NCBI GenBank assembly: GCA_022424815.1
Contig: JAKMGS010000003.1
Span: 1 to 33,844, forward strand
Source: Schleiferiaceae bacterium
Lineage (GTDB): Bacteria > Bacteroidota > Bacteroidia > Flavobacteriales > Schleiferiaceae
Direction of reading: 5' to 3'
DNA: 33,844 nucleotides
A program made the position numbers and the translations under genes. This document shows, in pieces, positions 19,693-27,863 of this stretch; position 1 is the first letter of the stretch, and the number at the start of each line of letters is the position of its first letter. Below the pieces are notes generated by a model. That model was not told the origin of the DNA. It worked only from the letters and a program-made list of their open reading frames with translations, and did not search any database.

Positions 19693-20721
19693 TTAGATGA
19701 ATTGGCCCAAATCCATATTGAGCCACTCCAGCGCTGCACCATGCAATAGCTTGCCCTTGCGCTCATAACTCCACGGCATTCCATTGATCAATTTTCCAGG
19801 CTCCAACTCGCCGAGGGGAAAGGGATAATCCGTCCCAAGGGCCACGCGATTCTCGCCTACCAAACCGACAATATACTCGAGCATTTTCGGGTCGTGGACG
19901 AGGGAATCGAGCCAGAATTTGCCCATGTAATCGCGGGGAGCAATGTTATTATCCACCGCACAAAGGTCTGGGCGGACGTCAAATCCGTGCTGCACTCGGC
20001 CGAGTGTTGCGGGGAAAGAACCGCCGCCATGGGCGAAGGCGACCCGCAGTTTAGGTAACCGCTCAAAGACCCCACCAAAAATCATGGAACAGATGGCCAG
20101 GGAGCTTTCCGCTGGCATACCCACCAACCATGGCAGCCAATATTTAGGCATTTTTTCCTTGCTCATCATGTCCCACGGGTGGACGAAGATGGCCATATCT
20201 AGGTCTTGACAAGCTTCGAAAATGGGGGAAAGTTCCGGAGCGTCAAGGTTCCAATCGTTGATGTGTGTGCCGATTTCAATGCCTTTGAGGCCGATCTCTT
20301 TGCAACGGCGCAACTCTTGAATGGCCAGATCTGGCGCCTGCATGGGCAGGGTGCCTAGGCCGACAAAACGGTCGGGGTAGCGATGGCAAATGTCGGCGAT
20401 GTGGTCGTTAAGGAATTGGCTCACCTCGAGGGTGTGCTCGGGCTTGGCCCAGTAGCTGAACATGACCGGAACGGTCGACAATACTTGTACGTCGACATGT
20501 TGGTGGCCACATTCTTTGATGCGGGCCTCTGGCGACCAACAATTATCTTCTATCTCACGAAAGAATTCTCCGTCCTTTAACATGCGCGCACGACAAGGAA
20601 CGTGGTGATCGAGGTTAATGAAACCGCCATAGCCAAAGCGCTCGCGAAAGTTCGGGATGTGCTCGGGCAAGATGTGCGTATGGATGTCTACCGTGAAGTT
20701 TCTCGAGGTAATCTCACACAT
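19693..20721 (-). CDS. 2-amino-3-carboxymuconate-6-semialdehyde decarboxylase (amidohydrolase family)
   Basis: VDIHTHILPEHIPNFRERFGYGG (HxH), GTHINDWNLDAPELSPIFEAC, FVHPWDM, FAHGGGSFPATLGR, LGTDYPFPLGE; adjacent to a 3-hydroxyanthranilate dioxygenase. Confidence 0.88.
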   Translation of the reverse strand: MCEITSRNFTVDIHTHILPEHIPNFRERFGYGGFINLDHHVPCRARMLKDGEFFREIEDNCWSPEARIKECGHQHVDVQVLSTVPVMFSYWAKPEHTLEVSQFLNDHIADICHRYPDRFVGLGTLPMQAPDLAIQELRRCKEIGLKGIEIGTHINDWNLDAPELSPIFEACQDLDMAIFVHPWDMMSKEKMPKYWLPWLVGMPAESSLAICSMIFGGVFERLPKLRVAFAHGGGSFPATLGRVQHGFDVRPDLCAVDNNIAPRDYMGKFWLDSLVHDPKMLEYIVGLVGENRVALGTDYPFPLGELEPGKLINGMPWSYERKGKLLHGAALEWLNMDLGQFI

Positions 20722-20722
20722 A

Positions 20723-21253
20723 TTATACGAATCTAGGGTCGGTCTCCATCACATGTCCACAATCGGAACAGGTGCGGTGTTCTTCAGATCCATAAAATAT
20801 TTTGAAGTGTGGCTGGAAATCTTTTTCGACATTCTTGAGTTCGAAATAGGTTTCGTGTAGTTTGTTGTTACAGTTGTCGCAGTACCACAATAATCCGTCG
20901 GTGAAGCCACGTCCCTCACGGATTCGCTCGACGACTAGGCCTATGCTACCTTCATGACGAATGGGACTGTGCGGGGTGTTGGCAGGCACGGTCATCATAT
21001 CGCCAGGTCCCAAATGGAGTTTGTGGGCCTCTCCATCAACTTGGACTTTAACCGTTATATTTCCTTCAAGCTGGTAGAAGAATTCCTCCGTTTCGTTGTA
21101 ATGGTAATCTTTTCGGGCATTTGGGCCAGCCACGACCATCACGATGTAGTCGTCGCTCTCAGGCGTCAAATTTTTGTTGGCCACTGGTGGTTTGAGCAGG
21201 TCTCTATTCTCTGCCAACCACTTTTGAAAATTAAAGGGCTTTGGTACCGACAT
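20723..21253 (-). CDS. 3-hydroxyanthranilate 3,4-dioxygenase
   Basis: Cupin with DYHYNETEEFFYQLEGNITVKV, PANTPHSPIR; C-terminal CDNC...CSDC metal site as in bacterial HAO. Confidence 0.92.
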   Translation of the reverse strand: MSVPKPFNFQKWLAENRDLLKPPVANKNLTPESDDYIVMVVAGPNARKDYHYNETEEFFYQLEGNITVKVQVDGEAHKLHLGPGDMMTVPANTPHSPIRHEGSIGLVVERIREGRGFTDGLLWYCDNCNNKLHETYFELKNVEKDFQPHFKIFYGSEEHRTCSDCGHVMETDPRFV

Positions 21254-21344
21254 GACTGTTTGCTTTGAGGTGTGAATTTAAGAAAATTGGACCCGAAATC
21301 ATCGCCTCTTCCTGCCTTATATTCGTAGGGAGAGAACAGAAGCT

Positions 21345-22784
21345 ATGAAAATCCTGAATTATATCGGTGGCCAATTCCTTGAACCCGCTAGCGGCCAAAC
21401 CCTTACCAACACCAACCCGGCCACAGGCGAAGCCTATGGCACCATCCCTCGATCGGATGCGAAAGACGTGGAGTTGGCGGTGAAGGCGGCTCGGGAGGCA
21501 TTCCCGGGGTGGAGCGGTTTATCAGCCGCCGAACGAAGCCGTTGGATGTTGAAAGTAGCCGATGAGATTGAGGCGAGGTTGGAAGAATTGGCCATGGCTG
21601 AAAGTGTGGATAATGGAAAGCCGTTGAAATTGGCCCAAACGGTAGATATCCCTCGGGCAAGAGATAATTTTAAATTTTACGCGACCGCCATTTTGCACGA
21701 TGCCTACGAAACCCACGACATGGGGGCGAACGGATTCAACTATACGTTGCGCCAACCTATTGGGGTGGCGGGCTGCATTTCTCCATGGAATTTACCATTG
21801 TACTTGTTTACTTGGAAGATTGCTCCGGGGTTGGCGGCGGGCAATACCGTGGTGGCGAAGCCTTCGGAGGTGACTCCCGCGACGGCGTATTTATTATGTA
21901 AGATTTTGGACGATGTAGGCTTTCCAAAGGGAGTGCTGAACATTGTACATGGATTGGGCGCCGAGGTGGGTGCCGCCATTGTAGAGCATCCAAACACCCC
22001 GGTCATATCCTTTACCGGAGGCACGGCGACAGGAAAGGCCATCTCGGCGGTAGCGGCGCCGATGTTTAAGAAGCTCAGTTTGGAAATGGGCGGGAAGAAT
22101 GCCAACCTGGTATTTGCGGATTGTGATTTTGAGGAAGCGGTAAATACGAGTGTACGTGCAGCCTTTGCCAATCAAGGGCAGATTTGTTTGTGCGGATCGC
22201 GTATTTATGTGCAGCGACCTATATATGAGAAATTCAAAGCGGCCTTTGTGGAGCGCGTGAAGGGATTGGCCGTTGGCGATCCGCTGGAGGCGGGTACGAG
22301 AACCGGAGCTGTGGTCAGCAAGGACCACTTCGAAAAGGTGCTTTCGTATATCAATGTGGCGCTGGATGAAGGTGGAACATTGTTGACGGGAGGCAATCCA
22401 GTGAAATTGGACGGGCGCTGTGAAAATGGGTTCTTTATTGAGCCGACGGTGTTTGAAGATTTGCCTGCAAGCTGCCGAACCAATCAGGAAGAGATTTTTG
22501 GCCCTGTGGTGACCTTGACTCCTTTTGATACGGAGGAGGAAGCGTTGGCAATGGCCAATGGTACGGACTATGGATTGGCGGCGACGGTGTGGACAACAAA
22601 TCTTCAGGTAGCACACCGAGTGGCCTCAAAACTCCACGCCGGAATTATTTGGGTAAATTGTTGGCTGCTGCGCGATCTACGTACGCCTTTTGGCGGAGTG
22701 AAGCAGAGCGGTGTGGGCCGTGAAGGCGGCTTCGAAGCCTTGCGATTCTTCACAGAACCTAAAAACGTTTGTATAAAACTCTAA
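21345..22784 (+). CDS. Aldehyde dehydrogenase, probable 2-aminomuconic/2-hydroxymuconic semialdehyde dehydrogenase
   Basis: ISPWNLPLYLFTWKIAPGLAAGNTVVAKPSE, SFTGGTATGKAI, LEMGGKNANLVFADCD, NQGQICLCGSRIYV; context with HAO and ACMSD. Confidence 0.88.
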   Translation: MKILNYIGGQFLEPASGQTLTNTNPATGEAYGTIPRSDAKDVELAVKAAREAFPGWSGLSAAERSRWMLKVADEIEARLEELAMAESVDNGKPLKLAQTVDIPRARDNFKFYATAILHDAYETHDMGANGFNYTLRQPIGVAGCISPWNLPLYLFTWKIAPGLAAGNTVVAKPSEVTPATAYLLCKILDDVGFPKGVLNIVHGLGAEVGAAIVEHPNTPVISFTGGTATGKAISAVAAPMFKKLSLEMGGKNANLVFADCDFEEAVNTSVRAAFANQGQICLCGSRIYVQRPIYEKFKAAFVERVKGLAVGDPLEAGTRTGAVVSKDHFEKVLSYINVALDEGGTLLTGGNPVKLDGRCENGFFIEPTVFEDLPASCRTNQEEIFGPVVTLTPFDTEEEALAMANGTDYGLAATVWTTNLQVAHRVASKLHAGIIWVNCWLLRDLRTPFGGVKQSGVGREGGFEALRFFTEPKNVCIKL

Positions 22785-22787
22785 CCT

Positions 22788-23549
22788 ATGAACCATCAAG
22801 AATGGGCCAAGTCCTTACACCATAGCGCACGCACGCAAACCCCGCGGGCCCAATTTTCTACGACTGAACACTATAGCTTGGACGATGCTTATGCGATTCA
22901 GCATGCGCTCATTGCCGAGCGCGTGGCCGAAGGTCATGAGGTGGTCGGTGTGAAGATGGGCTTTACCTCGGTGGCGAAAATGAAGCAGATGGGGGTCGAC
23001 GATATGATCATTGGCCAATTAACTTCTGATATGTTCATCTCCACCGAACAGCCCTTACTGCGCAGCCAGTGCATACATCCGCGCGCGGAGCCAGAGATTG
23101 CTTTTCGGTTGAACCAAGATGTGAACGGCGCCTTGTCGGTGGACGAGATCATGGACTATATCGATGGCGTGGCCGCTGCGGTGGAAGTCATTGATTCGCG
23201 CTACGAAAACTTCAGGTTCTCTTTGGAGGATGTGGTGGCGGACAACTGCAGCTCTTGCGGGTATGCGATGGGCCCTTGGTGCGAGGTTCCCCTAGGATTA
23301 AATGGTTTGGATATGGTCCAATTCTTTGACGGCGCCATCATCGCCGAAGGAAATAGCGATGCCATCTTAGACAATCCGTTTGAAGCTTTGGCGGCCGCAA
23401 CACGATTGGCCCAGCAATACGGCATTGCCCTTACGGAGGGAATGATCGTTTTTGCAGGAGCCTCTACAGCAGCCCACTTTATCGAGGGTCATTCTAAAGT
23501 TGTAGTGAGAGTCGACGGACTTGGCGAAGCCGCGTTCTCAGTGGCATAA
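22788..23549 (+). CDS. 4-oxalocrotonate decarboxylase / 2-keto-4-pentenoate hydratase family
   Basis: GVKMGFTSVAKMKQMGVDDMIIGQLTSDMF, HPRAEPEIAFRL, VEVIDSRYENFRFSLEDVVADN, VFAGASTAAHFIEGHSKVVVRVDGLGEAAF. Confidence 0.88.
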   Translation: MNHQEWAKSLHHSARTQTPRAQFSTTEHYSLDDAYAIQHALIAERVAEGHEVVGVKMGFTSVAKMKQMGVDDMIIGQLTSDMFISTEQPLLRSQCIHPRAEPEIAFRLNQDVNGALSVDEIMDYIDGVAAAVEVIDSRYENFRFSLEDVVADNCSSCGYAMGPWCEVPLGLNGLDMVQFFDGAIIAEGNSDAILDNPFEALAAATRLAQQYGIALTEGMIVFAGASTAAHFIEGHSKVVVRVDGLGEAAFSVA

Positions 23550-23551
23550 AA

Positions 23552-23592
23552 GAAAACAAGCCACCCCGGGGTACGGAGTGGCTTGCTGAACA
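23552..23592 (-). terminator. Intrinsic terminator
   Basis: On minus strand: CAAGCCACtCCGtaccccgGGGTGGCTTG followed by TTTTCTTTT. Lies between convergent genes. Confidence 0.7.
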
Positions 23593-23693
23593 AAACCATG
23601 TCGCGTCAAATATGAATTACTCGCTTACACTCAAAATGCTGACGCACGATTTATTTAACGCAAAGAACGTGCCAAAAATTGTTTTGAGTCCAT

Positions 23694-24278
23694 TTAAAGT
23701 TTCGCTCCCACACTCAACATGAACTGCGAACGCTCGTAACTCAAAGGAATGCCGTTCCAATCGCCTTGGTGATCTTGCAAGCTTGCGTAGTACACCAAAT
23801 CAAGGCTGAGCTTCCAAACATCCACCCCAAGCCCGAGGTTGTAGCCCGCAGTTGGAGATTCAAATGTTTGGCTGTAGGCTGAGTTTCCTATGGCATTAAT
23901 AAAGTGAATACCCCCTTCAGCACGTGCGAACTTTAAAAGTCTAACTCCCAGACCTGCGTCGAGCTGAACAAATTGATGGTCAAAACGCGAGGTAGTCGTC
24001 ATCCCATCAACGGTCTGATTAATTATCTGAATATCCTTTCCATAGATGGCGCTGCCTGAGGCATACAATTGGTCCCCCAAAAATTGACGGCCATATACTC
24101 CTAGGTGGTACCCATTATCCGGTACCGTGCCTTCGAATATCCCTTGAGCCGAACTTACCGCTTGGTCTAATTGTACCGCGTTTAGCGTGTAGTTCAAACC
24201 TGTGCGTAGACCCCAACGACTTTGGCCGAGGGCTACAGAAGAGAATGCGAGTAACGAAAGAAGGAAAATCTTACGCAT
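23694..24278 (-). CDS. Predicted outer-membrane beta-barrel protein
   Basis: Signal peptide MRKIFLLSLLAFSSVALGQ, alternating amphipathic strands, terminal FMLSVGAKL. Confidence 0.65.
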   Translation of the reverse strand: MRKIFLLSLLAFSSVALGQSRWGLRTGLNYTLNAVQLDQAVSSAQGIFEGTVPDNGYHLGVYGRQFLGDQLYASGSAIYGKDIQIINQTVDGMTTTSRFDHQFVQLDAGLGVRLLKFARAEGGIHFINAIGNSAYSQTFESPTAGYNLGLGVDVWKLSLDLVYYASLQDHQGDWNGIPLSYERSQFMLSVGAKL

Positions 24279-24311
24279 GAAGCTTTGAATTAGGTTAGAG
24301 TACGAACCTAA

Positions 24312-25661
24312 TTACATCAATCGTGCCAATTTATTCTTGGCCTCGACATTCATAACGTATAAAATTTGACGTTTATCTTCTTTGGATCGTTGGCGGAGGA
24401 CGAGTTCACAACCTAATTGGTTCAAACACAAATCATTGATCATTTTAATGTACTCACTTCGCTTACGGCGCTGCACTTCCCACGAAGAAGACCCTAATTC
24501 TAAAAATTCATTCAACTCTTCTGTCTGTAAGCTTCGTTTATCCAACAGTTGGATAAATTTCCATTGCGCTTCAGTAAAATATTGGTACCTCCTTTTTAAA
24601 TACAGCCTACGAATCCAATACGTAAGAAGGACCCCAATAAACAGGAATCCACCTAGTGAAAGACCTAGTTTCACTTGTGACGATAATATTTCCTGCGAGT
24701 ATAACTTTGATTCTTGATTGATTCTTTTAGGTAATCGGTTTACGAATTCAAAGAGATAGCCATTTGGTAATTTATTTGAGAATTTGGCCATGACCAATTC
24801 ATTTTCTAAATCATACCCGCAATGGAACCCAAAAGGGTTTACACTACTTAGGGCGCCCGCATTTAGGCCATTAGGGAGTGTGACGTCATACATGATATTA
24901 TTCTTCGGAACAATAAAATACGCTTTAAGCCCCCCCATGAGCATTACTGTAGTGTCGTTCATTCTATGGAGCCTAGAAATTCCGGTAGAACCCTTTGTCG
25001 GAAATACGTCGTCTAATACCAACGAACCCAGTTTCTCCCATTGATTTGAGGCAAAATTAAATTTCCAGAATTCAGTTTGTCGCAACACAAATAACGCGTC
25101 TTCACTCCTGTCGTAAAAAGCAAACTTATAGGATGTCCCCTTCGTATAATCCGGATTGTAGGGAGGGAAATCGCCGACAGTATATACATTCCATTCCTTT
25201 CTTAGGGTGCTGAAATAAGTGAGTAAATTATTTTCCATCCAGAAACCGTATCCCCCAAAAGAAAAAATAGTGTCCTTTCGTGAGAATTGGTAGGCATCAA
25301 AATTATATCCTGAATGCGCGGTATTATCAATCCTTCTGATCTCCTTTGACGCCGTATCTATGCCAAATACGTTGCCCGTTCCTCCAAAGACACAGATGAG
25401 TTCATTCTGAATGTAAAAGTGATAACCTATAGAAGGCAAATTCAACTTACCTATAGGGTAAGTGAGCTTAAATGGAGGCAGTGTATCTATGTTATTTTCA
25501 TAAAACACATGGTGATTTCCGTTTAAAACACTGATCCTATGAATGGCGCGATCAGATTCAGAATACCAGCTGATATATCCTTTACAATATCCTGAAATAG
25601 AGATAATTAAAGCACATATTAGGTACAGTAAAAATGTATGTGAATTATGTTTTTTAAACAC
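24312..25661 (-). CDS. Membrane-spanning candidate regulator: extracytoplasmic Kelch-like propeller + TM + cytoplasmic wHTH-like tail
   Basis: N-terminal hydrophobic segment; repeated Kelch-like IFSFGGYGFWMENN / VMLMGGLKAYFIV; TM LGLSLGGFLFIGVLLTYWI then basic RRLYLKRRYQYFTEAQWKFIQLLDKRSLQTEELNEFLELGSSSWEVQRRKRSEYIKMINDL. Confidence 0.55.
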   Translation of the reverse strand: MFKKHNSHTFLLYLICALIISISGYCKGYISWYSESDRAIHRISVLNGNHHVFYENNIDTLPPFKLTYPIGKLNLPSIGYHFYIQNELICVFGGTGNVFGIDTASKEIRRIDNTAHSGYNFDAYQFSRKDTIFSFGGYGFWMENNLLTYFSTLRKEWNVYTVGDFPPYNPDYTKGTSYKFAFYDRSEDALFVLRQTEFWKFNFASNQWEKLGSLVLDDVFPTKGSTGISRLHRMNDTTVMLMGGLKAYFIVPKNNIMYDVTLPNGLNAGALSSVNPFGFHCGYDLENELVMAKFSNKLPNGYLFEFVNRLPKRINQESKLYSQEILSSQVKLGLSLGGFLFIGVLLTYWIRRLYLKRRYQYFTEAQWKFIQLLDKRSLQTEELNEFLELGSSSWEVQRRKRSEYIKMINDLCLNQLGCELVLRQRSKEDKRQILYVMNVEAKNKLARLM

Positions 25662-25746
25662 GTTACAAATATGTTATTACACAAATATACTAAAGAGGGC
25701 TCGATAAAAAATTGACATTTGAATCAACCAATAAACTTAAGCAGTT

Positions 25747-25823
25747 CGAACAACCATGTTCGTTGTATAAAGCCAATAAACTTAATTAAGAAACCCGGGA
25801 AGAGCATCTTCTCGGGTTTTTTG
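25747..25823 (+). ncRNA. Candidate small RNA 3' region (5' end undefined) ending at an intrinsic terminator
   Basis: Hairpin CGAACA-acca-TGTTCG (25747-25762) followed by terminator 25791-25823; no upstream plus-strand ORF. Confidence 0.35.
25791..25823 (+). terminator. Strong intrinsic terminator with no upstream coding ORF on its strand
   Basis: AACCCGGGAAGA-GCA-TCTTCTCGGGTT then TTTT: 12 bp stem, 3 nt loop, U-tract on plus strand. Confidence 0.85.
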
Positions 25824-25886
25824 TTTGGATCGTCCCTTCTCAAGGTACGGACTGGAGGAAAATCATGTAATCGTCATTAGCATTCT

Positions 25887-26061
25887 CACCCCCCTAAAAT
25901 TCCAGGGGTGGTGATCTATAAATTCAATAATTTGAATTACACACCCCTTAAATTTTAGGGTAATATTTTATTAATACACTAATAATTCAACCTTGCACCT
26001 ATTTTTTTAGGGGGTGTTATGCCAAAAACATTAGTTTTGTCGCAAACAACCCCCTGGAATT
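25887..26061 (+). promoter_or_regulatory. Array of C/G-rich palindromic elements (putative operators) upstream of glnK
   Basis: 25887 CACCCCCCTAAAATTCCAGGGGTG; 25942 CACCCCTTAAATTTTAGGGT; 25996 CACCTATTTTTTTAGGGGGTG; 26049 ACCCCCTGGAATT (half-site). Left edges 55, 54 and 53 bp apart. Confidence 0.6.
26032..26039 (+). promoter_or_regulatory. Bacteroidota-type -7 element (TAnnTTTG)
   Basis: TAGTTTTG matches TAnnTTTG, 23 nt before the glnK ATG and between palindromes 3 and 4. Confidence 0.55.
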
Positions 26062-26400
26062 ATGAAAAAGATTGAAGCAATCATCAGAAAATCAAAATTC
26101 GATGAGGTACGGGATGCACTTCACGATGTGAATGTGTACTTCTTTAGTTACTGGGATGTAACTGGAGTAGGACATGAAAAAAAGGAACACTTATATAGAG
26201 GTGTCGCCTACAGCTCTTCCGACATTCAACGTCGGTTCTTGAGTATTGTCGTTAATGACGATTTCGTGGACGTTACGGTAAATGCTATTCTCAGTGCGGC
26301 AAAAACTGGAGAAGTAGGCGATGGTAAAATATTCGTGGTGCCCGTAGAGCAAGCCTATCGTATTCGAACCGGAGAAAGCGGGGGACTCACATTGAAATAA
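26062..26400 (+). CDS. glnK: P-II family nitrogen regulatory protein
   Basis: MKKIEAIIRKSKFDEVRDAL...GVGHEKKEHLYRGVAYSSSDIQRRFLSIVV...GDGKIFVVPVEQAYRIRTGESG; adjacent to amt. Confidence 0.92.
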   Translation: MKKIEAIIRKSKFDEVRDALHDVNVYFFSYWDVTGVGHEKKEHLYRGVAYSSSDIQRRFLSIVVNDDFVDVTVNAILSAAKTGEVGDGKIFVVPVEQAYRIRTGESGGLTLK

Positions 26401-26410
26401 TACACAACAC

Positions 26411-27661
26411 ATGGACACTACACTTACTCTTACCGTAAACAACCTTTGGATGATGATCAGCACAGCGTTGGTCTTTTTCATGCACCTTGGCTTTAGCTTT
26501 TTGGAAATAGGACTTACTCGTCAAAAGAATACGATCAACATCCTCTTCAAAAACTTCTTTATCATCAGTATGGGACTAGTCCTATATGCCTTCGTTGGAT
26601 TTAACCTAATGTATCCTGCTAGTTTCTGGAACGGCATCTTGCCCGATTATTTCGTAGGCCTCTTCGGCCTCGAGAGTCCAATGGGCGAAACTGGACTAGA
26701 CCTCAGCTATAACGAAGGATATACCTATTGGACAGATTTCTTGTTCCAAGGCATGTTTGCGGCAACGGCAGCAACTATTGTATCTGGTGCCATTGCAGAA
26801 CGTGCTAAACTAGGTTCCTTCTTTACTTTTTCAATGCTCTATGTAGGTATTGTCTACCCTCTCATTGGTTCCTGGAAATGGGGCGGTGGTTTCCTCGACG
26901 AGTGGGGATTCTACGATTTCGCGGGCTCCACGCTCGTGCACTCTGTTGGGGGATGGGCAGCACTACTGTATATCGCCAAGTTAGGTGCTCGAATAGGAAA
27001 ATTCAGCAAAGAAGGCAAACCTCGTGCAATTCCAGGCCACAACATCCCCTTTGCAGCCGCAGGAGTATTGATCCTCTGGTTGGGTTGGTTTGGATTTAAC
27101 GGCGGCTCTGTGTTGAGCGCTGATCCAGGCCTCACTTCACTAGTTTTGACCACTACTTCTTTGGCTGCGGCTGCAGGTGGATTGGCTGCGACAGGGTTCG
27201 TGCACCTCTACTACAAAAACTTCGACCTTACTATGTTCATGAATGGTATCCTAGGAGGATTGGTGAGTATTACGGCGGGTGCTGATCAAATGTCCGTCAT
27301 GGAAGCTGTCCTTGTAGGTGGTATCGGCGGTGTGATCGTAGTACTCGCAGTAGCGCTACTGGATCGCCTCAAGCTGGATGACCCTGTGGGCGCCGTGGCA
27401 GTGCACCTCGGCACAGGAATCTGGGGAACATTGGCAGTAGGAATCTTCGGCAATATGGCTTCTTGGGACCAATTCCTCGTGCAACTCATCGGCGTAGGAC
27501 TTATCGGTCTTATGTCCGTGGGAAGCTCTTGGATCTTCCTCACCGTTATTCAGAAAATTTGGGGACTTCGCGTGGACCGCGCGGAAGAACTCGATGGTCT
27601 GGACCAAGCAGAGCATGGCGGGATGACGGCCTATGCTGATTTCCGTATGAATCAACACTAA
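26411..27661 (+). CDS. amtB: Ammonium transporter (Amt family)
   Basis: 11-TM pattern, AERAKLGSFFTFSMLYVGIVYPLIGSWKWGGGFL, DFAGSTLVHSVGGWAALLYI, GWFGFNGGSVL, VHLGTGIWGTLAVGIFG. Confidence 0.95.
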   Translation: MDTTLTLTVNNLWMMISTALVFFMHLGFSFLEIGLTRQKNTINILFKNFFIISMGLVLYAFVGFNLMYPASFWNGILPDYFVGLFGLESPMGETGLDLSYNEGYTYWTDFLFQGMFAATAATIVSGAIAERAKLGSFFTFSMLYVGIVYPLIGSWKWGGGFLDEWGFYDFAGSTLVHSVGGWAALLYIAKLGARIGKFSKEGKPRAIPGHNIPFAAAGVLILWLGWFGFNGGSVLSADPGLTSLVLTTTSLAAAAGGLAATGFVHLYYKNFDLTMFMNGILGGLVSITAGADQMSVMEAVLVGGIGGVIVVLAVALLDRLKLDDPVGAVAVHLGTGIWGTLAVGIFGNMASWDQFLVQLIGVGLIGLMSVGSSWIFLTVIQKIWGLRVDRAEELDGLDQAEHGGMTAYADFRMNQH

Positions 27662-27813
27662 AACACATCTATTCACTGGAAAAAGCCAACCCTGAGTGCG
27701 GCAACACCGACACCATGTTAAGCAAAACCTATATCAGAAATTCTTGCTTCTGTACCCGGAACAACTAACCTAATCGCTTACACCAATGCACCCCGCCCCG
27801 CGGGGCGAGGCAC

Positions 27814-27845
27814 AAAAAAACCCGGCGCTGCGCGCCGGGTTTTTG
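27814..27845. terminator. Intrinsic terminator after amt
   Basis: aaaaaaaCCCGGCGCtgcGCGCCGGGttttt; preceded by a near-perfect palindrome CCCCGCCCCGCGGGGCGAGG (27791-27810). Confidence 0.9.
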
Positions 27846-27863
27846 ATTTAAAAAATTTTCCAC

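Noticed and set aside
21894-22616. 240-aa minus-strand ORF opposite the aldehyde dehydrogenase
   Set aside because: The plus-strand ALDH motifs are clear; the antisense product has no recognisable features.
25690-26061. CRISPR array or phage-like tandem repeat in the glnK upstream region
   Set aside because: The repeated elements are degenerate palindromes of about 20-24 bp with unlike spacers; only four copies, no cas genes, and a promoter embedded among them.
25887-26061. Riboswitch or RNA thermometer explanation for the C/G-rich inverted segments before glnK
   Set aside because: The best promoter element lies between segments 3 and 4, so most segments would be upstream of transcription; DNA operators fit better, though an upstream promoter would reopen this.
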